Source of the DNA: Topomyia yanbarensis
Lineage: Eukaryota; Arthropoda; Insecta; Diptera; Culicidae
Direction of reading: 5' to 3'
Assembly: GCF_030247195.1 (NCBI RefSeq)
Contig: NC_080672.1
Coordinates: 94,498,113 to 94,562,112 of the forward strand
DNA length: 64,000 nt
The notes beneath the pieces are model-generated. The model worked only from the letters and a program-made list of their open reading frames with translations, made no database searches and was not told the DNA's origin. A program made the position numbers and the translations under genes. Shown piece after piece: positions 56,381-64,000 of the stretch (its first letter is position 1; each line of letters starts with the position of its first letter).

Positions 56381-56717
56381 TTACGGTTTAACTTTAACCC
56401 ATCCAATGATTCCACATATTGTTTGGATTATACCAACAGGTCGTTAGGCTCTTGGATCATAAGATGTTTATTAGGGCAGTCAAAATTCTCTTTGAAATGA
56501 AATTCCGGACAAACGGGTACTGGTCAAACACAGTTCACAGCAGTATAGAAAGCAGCTAATGAAAGAGTAAAATTTTCGCTTTTGTTTACTACCAACATCT
56601 GTGATTGGCGAGTAACGGTATGTCCAGAATTTCCATTCATAGTGAGTTGTGACAGTTGACTTTTACGCCCTAATCATATGTTTGTCGAGAATTGAAGAGA
56701 ATTAAAAGTTACCAAAT
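56381..56717. other. Gene-free stretch
   Basis: No gene or repeat recognised. Confidence 0.35.
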
Positions 56718-57037
56718 ATTGCGCACTTCCCACCAACCTGGACTCCGCACTTTCAAAGTGCGAGTGATCAAACTGCTACTGAAAACTGCGAGCTGTCAAA
56801 AAACATGTATTTCAAGTGATAGAGATGGTACTTTCATAGACAGACCAGTCGAACTTACCAGTCTATGAGAAGAATTTATTGCGCACTTCGCACCAACCTG
56901 GACTCCGCACTTTCAAAGTGCGAGTGATCAAACTGCTACTGAAAACTGCGAGCTGTCAAAACACATGTATTTCAAGTGATAGAGATGGTACTTTCATAGA
57001 CAGACCAGTCGAACTTACCAGTCTATGAGAAGAATTT
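56718..57037. repeat. 160-bp tandem duplication
   Basis: attgcgcacttcccaccaac (56718) and attgcgcacttcgcaccaac (56878) begin two consecutive 160-bp units that are nearly identical throughout (visible differences: ccc/cgc near the start and aaaaaa/aaaaca). Near identity indicates a recent duplication. Confidence 0.93.
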
Positions 57038-57038
57038 A

Positions 57039-57158
57039 ATAGAAGAATAGTAAGTGCGCAGTACGGTTAGAATCCAGTTTTTAGTGCCACAAACAATAAT
57101 AGAAGAATAGTAAGTGCGCAGTACGGTTAGAATCCAGTTTTTAGTGCCACAAACAATA
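57039..57158. repeat. 60-bp tandem duplication
   Basis: atagaagaatagtaagtgcg ... gtgccacaaacaat occurs twice in a row with period 60 and no visible differences. It starts at the end of the 160-bp duplication, so two unrelated tandem duplications abut. The - strand frame 57023-57217 with a doubled 20-residue peptide is a by-product. Confidence 0.95.
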
Positions 57159-57630
57159 TCAAATTTTTCGGTCTTCGGTTGCAAAAGCTTCCCAAGTTCA
57201 ACCCTGCTCGCAACCACTACTAATAAATATATATGTCATTATTTACAGACACCATAAACATGCTCATTTTTCATTCATTTCAAGTTTATGCTATGCACCT
57301 ACACCGATAACGGAACTTTGTGTGCATGTGCTCTGCTGCCCAACGGTTATCTTTGCGGTATTAGTGCCTCTACGTGACAGTTGCCTTCGTCTGGTCGATT
57401 GAATTCATTCCCGCAGTTTGGGACGGTGTTGTATACGTTGTGTAGTTCTATCATAGCTATTGAGCCGTCCGGCAAAAAGTCAAACAGTGGAAAAAATCCG
57501 TTCATCGTCTGCTTGGACAGCCGGATTTTTCTTAAATGCCAGTGTAGAGAACAGTGGTTTTTGGCCTCTCGTTTTTGAGAGATTGTGTATTATTTTTAAA
57601 TATTATTTTGACCTGTGATCTGCAATCAGG
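57159..57630. other. Upstream region of desaturase 2
   Basis: Probably promoter and 5'UTR of the desaturase at 57631. Short frames here lack motifs. No confident TATA element. Confidence 0.35.
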
Positions 57631-58596
57631 ATGGGGCAGCACGTTTCCAGAACGGATTTCGAGTGGACCTACACGGAAGAACCACACGCTAGTCGTAGGA
57701 AAATTATTCTACAAAAATATCCTCAAATCAAAAAGCTTTTCGGATACGATCCCCGGTTCAAGTGGGTTGCAAGTGGCATGGTGCTGGCACAATTCATTAT
57801 GCTGTTCGTGATGAAGGACCAGTCGTGGAAAATGATTTTGCTCCTTGCGTACTTTGTCGGTGGTGTCATAAACCATTCACTTATGTTGGCATGCCACGAA
57901 ATCGCTCACAACCTAGCCTTTGGGCACTCAAAGCCAATGGCGAACCGGCTTTTCGGATTCTTCTGCAATCTTCCCATCGGTTTACCGATGTCAGTAAGCT
58001 TCAAGAAGTACCACTTGGAACATCATCGATACCAGGGAGACGAAGTGATTGATACGGATTTACCAACTCTACTCGAGGCGAAACTATTTTGCAATACTCT
58101 TGGAAAGTTTTTCTGGGTCGTTTTGCAACCGTTGTTTTACATTTTCCGACCACTAGTCGTAAATCCGAAGCCACCACAAAAGTTGGAGATCATAAACGGT
58201 ATTATTCAGCTTATCTTCAACACTATTGTAGTGTACTTTTTCGGCTGGAAGGTTATGTTCTACCTTGTGATTGGGTCCCTGCTGGCAATGGGACTTCATC
58301 CAGTTGCTGGTCACTTTATTTCGGAGCATTACATGTTTGCAAAAGGTTTCGAGACGTACTCCTACTACGGACCGCTCAATTGGATTACCTTCAATGTCGG
58401 ATACCACAACGAACATCACGACTTCCCGGCCGTACCGGGTCGATATCTGCCAGAGGTGAAGCGGATTGCACCGGAATTCTACGACACCATACCGCAGCAC
58501 ACCTCTTGGACTTCGGTTCTGTATGATTTCATCACCGATCCGGCCATTGGACCGTACGCTAGAATCAAGAGGAAGGCGAGGGGACTGGATTCCTGA
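57631..58596 (+). CDS. ifc: Sphingolipid delta-4 desaturase (dihydroceramide desaturase) paralog 2
   Basis: ER membrane di-iron enzyme converting dihydroceramide to ceramide. 321 residues, the same length as paralog 1 with no gaps. Histidine boxes are H89EIAH93, H128LEHH132 and H259NEHH263, with the flanking HLEHHRYQGDE and NVGYHNEHHDFP blocks of canonical DEGS/ifc proteins. MGQHVS supports N-terminal myristoylation. Hydrophobic spans are about 44-64, 67-84, 156-172 and 192-222. The C terminus RIKRKARG is basic. The closer match to canonical motifs suggests this is the ancestral-type ifc ortholog and paralog 1 the diverged copy (inference). No introns within the coding frame. A strong donor, gaaag|gtaagt at 58612, lies 16 nt after the stop, so the 3'UTR may be spliced. 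ATTAAA at 58724 is the nearest weak polyadenylation signal. Confidence 0.95.
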   Translation: MGQHVSRTDFEWTYTEEPHASRRKIILQKYPQIKKLFGYDPRFKWVASGMVLAQFIMLFVMKDQSWKMILLLAYFVGGVINHSLMLACHEIAHNLAFGHSKPMANRLFGFFCNLPIGLPMSVSFKKYHLEHHRYQGDEVIDTDLPTLLEAKLFCNTLGKFFWVVLQPLFYIFRPLVVNPKPPQKLEIINGIIQLIFNTIVVYFFGWKVMFYLVIGSLLAMGLHPVAGHFISEHYMFAKGFETYSYYGPLNWITFNVGYHNEHHDFPAVPGRYLPEVKRIAPEFYDTIPQHTSWTSVLYDFITDPAIGPYARIKRKARGLDS

Positions 58597-58729
58597 ACGG
58601 CTTAATGAAAGGTAAGTCGATAACGATACGCTTATCACATCGTCAGGCTGAGATTTGTTTTACGGACAAGCGCCAAGAATCATATTTATTGCTTTGCCGA
58701 ACGAGTCAATTGAGGCTGTTGGAATTAAA

Positions 58730-60252
58730 ACCTAGTTAGTAAAAATGGAAAGATAACGCTGTGAGCGGAAGATAACGGGGATCGTCTGCCAGTCGGTTCT
58801 GTTTTGGAAACTCATGCCGCTATCATGTGATACACTGTTTGACTGGTAGCTAAGCCGTGCCAGTGTGGGTGAAAGTGGCCGTTTTGAACACGGCATGATG
58901 CGTTTTAATGGATATTTTGTGTGCTTTACTTGATATTCCAAAGTTTCACACATAGTGCCGTCTGTGTTGTGTGTTTGTTTGCTTTTGGGATGGAGTATGA
59001 ATGAACAATAATTGTTAAAATGTAGATATCATTTGGACATATAGCTTATGGCAGTTACTCACGGAAAGCACCAGTATGAGTCATGAGTCAATTTGCTTGT
59101 CGCAAACTATCGATTAGTGTTGATTGTGAATTGTTTCCACAAGCTATAGAGCTATATGTGTGCTGAGGCACGTCAGCTTTTCGTGCTTTGAGTGAAGAGG
59201 ATTTGAATCATTAAAACTCAGTGCTTGTATTGCACTCTTTAACGCTGACGTGCTTCGGTAAACATAAACAGATAATGAACATCGATAATTCATTTACATC
59301 GTTTGGTTGGGTATGATTTTTTTATTAAAAAAAATAGTTTTTGAATTTTTGCTTCTATCACAAAATATTAAATATTATTAGCAAACATTATCAACTACCA
59401 ATACTTCAACATTGGTTTTCTCGATAGGTGAATCCGATCGAAAAATTACCTTGAATCACCGTCTACCCAGGTGTTGAAGGTATTGTTTACTATTGTCGTC
59501 TTATCTCATACGCGAAATGACACAATATGTATCTTGAATGGCTTAGGCTTCAAACTTCGAGCCAGGTGTCCTGACACATTATTTTTCTGGAAATTTTTCT
59601 TATCGCTCAGCATTTTAGCAGCTGTTCGCTCGCATCGAAAACATCCGTTTTCAACCTATTTGAAATTGCGGTCGAATTAGACACTCTCGAGCCGGTTTTT
59701 CATTTATTGATTGATAAAATGTGTCATACCAAATTTTTATTGTCTACATACTTAAATGTGTGCAACGGTATCTATTTGTGATTATTAATTGAAAAAATCA
59801 CGCAAACCACGAGACCAATTCCGTTGGGTCAAAAAATCGTTTGATCAAGCTGGAAAGAACACGGTTCGAATGCAAATCAGCTACATCAATTGTTGCCCGT
59901 GTGTGGCAGGAATAAATATCAATTAAACGCAGAGATATATTCAATTGGGGTTGTTTCAGTTTGCTTGTATAAGTAATTTGGATTTTCAAATGCATGATCG
60001 CTTATAGCTTGGAACACCCGGATTGTTCGGCCACGATGATGATGATGATCATGCGAATGTTTTATAATCGACAAAAAATCCTCAGGATAACCGAGTACTG
60101 TAATACTTTCAGTTATGGCAATTCCTTACCGATTTGGACACTTTTTTTTAATTTATTTCGTTTATTTGACACGGCTCATAGCGGTAGCTTAACGGAGCCG
60201 TGGATCTTTCATTTGTTTACAATATGTAAAGAAATAAAACCAGAAACAAATA
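58730..60252. other. Gene-free stretch
   Basis: No gene. A short inverted pair gaggcacgtcagc / gctgacgtgcttcg at about 59165-59258 may be a decayed MITE. Confidence 0.35.
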
Positions 60253-60258
60253 TTTATT
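60253..60258 (-). terminator. AATAAA polyadenylation signal of the ORF1-like gene
   Basis: AATAAA on the - strand about 29 nt beyond the stop at 60287. Confidence 0.5.
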
Positions 60259-60286
60259 GTCCGTTGGATACCGTGCGCGCAACAAT

Positions 60287-61254
60287 TTAATTGCGAGCGG
60301 AGACCTTCTTTCGCTGCTCGCCTACTGCGTCATGTGGACCATTTAATTCTCTTCTGTCCTCCACATCAAGGTCATCATCGTTAAAAGTGCCTTGGAGCTC
60401 GCGACCAGATGTTTTTTCCTGTTTCTTGCACTTACGGGTGACCAATGTAAATCCGTCGTCATTGTTATTATTTTCTTCGCCGATGTTGCTTACAGTGGGT
60501 TTTTGGGTGCTGGATGCTACTTTGGCAGTTGTCAATATGGACTGAACGGGTTCCACAAATTTGGCAACCGTTTGTGGTTCAGGTATTGGTATTGAAAACT
60601 CTTTTTTGGGTTGGTTTGCCGTGGATGTGTTGGCAATCGGTAGAGATGCATTCTCCTCTGTATCTTGCGCGCAAGGTTGTCCGTAGTGCGCTGTCTGATT
60701 ACAATACTTGCACGTAGGAGTTTGCCCCTCATGCGTGCATAACGTAGTTTGGTTAATAGTAGCTTCGTGGGTTTTGAGTTTTATAGACAAGTGGGAGGGG
60801 ATAGGTCTTTCGATCCGCATCCCCACCACAAGAACACTGTTAGGTGTACCCGGGAAAAAATTTCTCCGCGTAACGGATTCTACTTCTCCGTATTGCGACA
60901 TGTATTTTGCAATTAGATCTGGAGGGGTACGTGGTGATAGGTCATGTAGCTTTACATCTACATAGTCTTTTTCTATATACACGGGAACTTAATTCCAACT
61001 TTATCACGTGGCTGAAGTGCTTCAAATTGTTCTGCAAAAACGAAACGTTCGGCTTGGGCTAACGTGTTGAACGATATAAGTAATACATTGCGAAGATGAT
61101 GATACTGTAGATACATAACCTCCTTGAGCCTGAGCTGCATCTTCACCTTCAACAGGTATTCCACTTCACGAAAACTCAATCTTATTGAACAGAATTGAAA
61201 GTCAACGACAGCTGTGTTGGGTCGGAGCAGCGTTTTTTCGTCAACTTTACTCAT
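60287..61254 (-). pseudogene. Non-LTR retrotransposon ORF1-like (gag) gene with one frameshift
   Basis: Two overlapping frames form one protein: 61254-60973 (93 codons; FQFCSIRLSFREVEYLLKVK opening) and 60982-60287 (231 codons). The junction near 60978 is a one-base frame change at a run of C. The second part carries a zinc knuckle CKYCNQTAHYGQPC (C-X2-C-X4-H-X4-C) and then a low-complexity Ser/Thr/Asn/Gln tail. The charged amino part with LYDLSPRTPP-type phrases and one knuckle is the ORF1 plan of mosquito non-LTR elements. It stands alone: no RT follows, and a poly(A) signal lies just beyond the stop. Alternatives are a truncated element or a formerly domesticated gag. Confidence 0.65.
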
Positions 61255-61630
61255 GATGGCAAGAATAAATTAAAAGTTTCCTTTGTTCTCGAGACAATGC
61301 ACGCTAGATCGAGAGGTTGCTAGTTGTTGTTCGCTTGGTTCGATTGTACCTACGTCTGATTTGGGCAGAAGAAAAGTAGACTGAGATTTGGATACTTGGA
61401 TGTTTTATATTGGAAACTGTTCAGCTTATCTGGTTTTCTGTGGGCTATGATGGTAATTTCGGGTCTAAAAACTTTTATGATTAGAGGTTTTGTTGAGTTG
61501 AGCACCCAGATTTCAAAATATGGCAGCATTACGACGTGTTTCTCTGGTGTGGAATAAAGGTTAAAGCAGTGGTTTTCAACCTTTTCATTCTCTTCACCCC
61601 TTCCAGAAAACGTATCACCATAATGGACCT
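61255..61630. other. Gene-free stretch, with a hAT-like end
   Basis: Upstream of the ORF1-like gene. cagtggttttcaaccttttc at 61567 matches the terminus of the elements at 39343 and 49674, without a visible partner. Confidence 0.4.
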
Positions 61631-61639
61631 ATTATGTTC

Positions 61640-61750
61640 CCCTTGTTTAGCACTATTAGCCACTTGAGCAGTCGAAGGCCATGTGCTCCGGTGTTTCCTC
61701 CAAATACTCATACTTCGAACAGTAAGGTGCAGACGCGCGACCTATCCGAT
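61640..61750 (-). pseudogene. R1-clade C-terminal fragment
   Basis: The - strand reads CSKYEYLEETPEHMAFDCSS, the C-terminal zinc-finger-like block (ETPEHxxFxC) of R1-clade ORF2 proteins; it parallels ETPEHVVFECPRF at 63200. Only about 30 residues are recognisable. Confidence 0.45.
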
Positions 61751-61782
61751 GTAAACTCTATGAAGCCGTGACCTGTTAGGAA

Positions 61783-62112
61783 CTACGTTAGGTATTTGCC
61801 TACAAAGACACATTCGGAATTGCTCGATATGGATCTTCCGTTATCTGAGATATCCCCGCTTTTCGTTGTTCTCAGCTCGCGTCTTATGTCTGTTCTACTG
61901 TAAACACCGTTCTTGTCCTTGATGACCCCGTAGTGCTCTTCCATCTTTTTCTTGAGCTCTGTCATCCCAAGCCCTTCCGTTTCCCGTTTATTGCAAGCAT
62001 TCAGAGCTCTGTACACTATTTCCAGCATGCTGTTATCATCGCTAATATTTCTTCGGTTTATGCATTTGTTTTTTACTATTCTCTCTCTTGTTGAGTCCCA
62101 TTTCCGGACCAC
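61783..62112 (-). CDS. Open frame, 109 codons, unknown
   Basis: Charged protein (Lys, Glu, Asn, Arg) with a segment LKKKMEEHYGVIKDKNGVYSR. No family recognised. It lies between two LINE fragments on the same strand, so it may be part of a retroelement or a chance frame. Confidence 0.2.
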   Translation of the reverse strand: MVRKWDSTRERIVKNKCINRRNISDDNSMLEIVYRALNACNKRETEGLGMTELKKKMEEHYGVIKDKNGVYSRTDIRRELRTTKSGDISDNGRSISSNSECVFVGKYLT

Positions 62113-62279
62113 TACCTACACTCGTTTTACCTAGTTGCTGCTCGTCTTGTCCAAGCAAGCGGAGAAGCAATGTTAGGGTCTTGCCTTTCTCCTATAGAAA
62201 AGCTATGCAACCACTCACAAAAATCGAGTGAACCGGTTAGATGCTGATTTCATGAGCCATTTAGCTCCTATTTTCGTGA

Positions 62280-63000
62280 GTAATTCAGATCCCAGCCTTA
62301 TCACGATCTACTCGGATAGTCCCCGATGGTGAACTAACCCTACTCCGACTGAGAGTTTTCCGACGGAGGAATTTCTCCCGACATCGACACCGGCTTTCTT
62401 TCGCTATCCAGCTCCCAGATCTACTCGGATATTATCCGGCTGTGAACTACCCTACTCCGACTGAGAATTCCCCGGTAGCAGAATTTCTCTCGGTACCTAT
62501 GTCTGTTTCGTGAGCCAATTTGCTCCCATTTTTGACGCGATAGTCGGATGGTCTACGGCGGTGAATCTACTCTACTTTAAATGCCCCGGCGGTAGATTTC
62601 TTCTGCTACTGATGTTCGTTTCCGTAAGCAATCCCGATCTACTCGATCTAGTCCCCGGCGGCGAACCTAGCCTGCTCAGCGGACCAGTGAGTAGGGGTTG
62701 AGATCATTCCAGCAATTCCGAATGGAACGTAGCTTCCGGTAGACTGGCGTCCTAACGACTCACTGCTAGCTATTCGATGCGGCCTGCTCGCTCTAATACC
62801 CGGCGGTGGATCTAGCCTACTCATGAGCTAGCCGGTAAGGTGTCGAGGTCGATCCGGCTACTCCGGTGAAGCCTGACGTCCGGTTCACTGGCGCCCCGAC
62901 GACCGAAGCCCGGTGCTACGTCGCGTACTACTCAACTGGTCCCCGGCGGTGGGCCTAGTCTACACCGACGGAGAGTTCCCCGGTGGCGGAATATCCCCAT
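62280..63000 (-). repeat. R1-element tail with ~100-120 bp degenerate tandem units
   Basis: The phrase gatctactcg(g)at..gtccccggcggtgaacctagcctactc recurs near 62305, 62419, 62539, 62636, 62790 and 62925, each followed by ccccggcggcggaatttctc or a variant. It lies 3' of the R1-type coding sequence on the - strand and is GC-rich compared with the flanks. This is a repeated 3' untranslated tail. Confidence 0.6.
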
Positions 63001-63009
63001 AAACCCGTT

Positions 63010-64000
63010 TTGTGGTTTCACGGCGGCTTCCCACCTGATAGCGCTAATTTGTTGGTCCCTTGGCCACTTTCTCGGAGAGTATACTTGTAACCACTCTGTT
63101 GGCAGCATCCAAGATATGCTCGTCATGGCACATCTCTTGGAGGATATTGTCAACTGTCTCACCAGGCATACCCCTTTGAAGTTCTTTGAACCTAGGGCAT
63201 TCGAAGACTACGTGTTCCGGTGTCTCTTGCACCTTCGCACGCTGACGAAGCATGTCGAAACCGATGCAGGTACTTCCGGAAGCATCTTTGCCCGGACAAA
63301 AACTGCGTCAAATAGAAGTTCACCTCTCCATGCTTCCTATGTACCCAAGCAGACACATTTGTGATGAGTCGCTGGGTTCACCTTCCTTTCTCCGCGTTGT
63401 CCCACTCTTGCCGCCACTTAGCCGAGTCCGCTCGGACCAGTCTCTTTGCATTTCTCCGTTGGTAGCATTCCACGTCCTCAACCGCAGTGACGCAGATGGG
63501 AACCATCCCGGCAGTTACGCATACCATCTCCGACGATATCGTTCTGTACGCATTCGCGACACGAACAGCCATTAGGCGAAACGTGCTTGTCAACTTCGTC
63601 CGGTTCCGGCTCGATTTCAGCACAGCAGCCCAGGCCGGTACGCCATACTTCAATATTAAAGATGAGACACCCTCCGGGAGACATTTCGTACTGCACCTTG
63701 CTCCTCCGTCGTTCGGCATGGTCCTTGTCAATGCGTTAGTTGTCCTCGAAGCCATAGTCGACATTGCTGTTGTAATTTAACCGATTATCGACCAGCTGCT
63801 TCAGCGTACACATCGATGGAATTGAGTGTCCGCCGACGCTGATCACGAAACACTGTATTTTTTCCGTTGTTGACCAGCACTATCTCCGTCTTGTGGTGAG
63901 CCAGCTGGAACTTGAAATCAGCCATCCAGGTTTCCGCGATGTGTATAGATCGACTATAGTGTTGTGACCCTAATCGGCCTTTGCCCAATGTTCGTCTCGT
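63010..64000 (-). pseudogene. R1-clade non-LTR retrotransposon ORF2, 3' part (runs off window)
   Basis: Reading from the right edge leftward on the - strand across frameshifts: WMADFKFQLAHHKTEIVLVN (RT motif after the catalytic box), NALTRTMPNDGG, LILKYGVPAW, STFRLMAVRVANAYRTIS, WQEWDN-type WRQEWDNAEKGR, then KHGEVNFYLTQFLSGQRCF, and finally VQETPEHVVFECPRF, the C-terminal zinc-finger block. This order is characteristic of R1-clade ORF2. At least two frame changes (near 63780 and 63250) mark it as degenerate. The catalytic RT core would lie beyond base 64000. Confidence 0.8.

Noticed and set aside
57023..57217. 64-codon frame with a doubled 20-residue peptide
   Set aside because: Created by the 60-bp tandem duplication; not protein-level conservation.

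Overview
The window looks like intergenic and intronic DNA from a mosquito, most likely a culicine (Aedes/Culex type). It is AT-rich and packed with transposons. It carries insect-type genes with eukaryotic polyadenylation signals, short GT..AG introns, and Jockey- and R1-clade non-LTR retrotransposon remnants. The species call is inference from element types and gene families; no marker gene is present.

Only three host protein genes are well supported. Two are full-length, intronless sphingolipid delta-4 desaturase (DEGS / Drosophila ifc) paralogs on the + strand, at 28702-29667 and 57631-58596. Both are 321 residues and align without gaps; a hand count gives about 63% identity. Between them, on the - strand, is a full-length membrane-anchored GMC oxidoreductase (50581-52305). 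A possible orphan first exon with a signal peptide lies at 18377-18550.

Region by region. 1-9 kb: repeats, a 180-188 bp minisatellite, a TA-flanked MITE and a cluster of four TAATNNATTA palindromes. 9-19 kb: copies of a dispersed repeat, one split by a TTAA-flanked MITE; a GC-rich retroelement-like block; a hAT element with 8-bp target duplication. 19-28 kb: a near-perfect hairpin, a decayed Jockey reverse transcriptase, two terminal-inverted-repeat elements, and a 119-unit (AT)n tract. 28-30 kb: desaturase 1. 31.4-34.6 kb: a complete pogo/Tigger-like DNA transposon with intact transposase, matched termini and candidate introns. 36.7-38.3 kb: a strongly T-rich strand-asymmetric tract. 39-50 kb: nested hAT, piggyBac-like and TA-target elements, including a 2.3 kb foldback element whose right arm took three separate insertions. 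50.5-52.3 kb: the oxidoreductase. 53.8-54.7 kb: a long foldback element. 55.7-57.2 kb: a Harbinger-like MITE and two adjacent tandem duplications just upstream of desaturase 2. 60.2-64 kb: a stand-alone ORF1-like gag gene with a frameshift, then the 3' part of an R1-clade element with a repeated tail.

The host genes do not form an obvious pathway unit: the desaturases make ceramide from dihydroceramide in the ER, and the GMC protein is an FAD oxidoreductase of unknown substrate. The most informative feature is the layered transposon stratigraphy. Inverted arms and paralogous copies inside the same window supply the empty sites, so several target-site duplications can be read directly.
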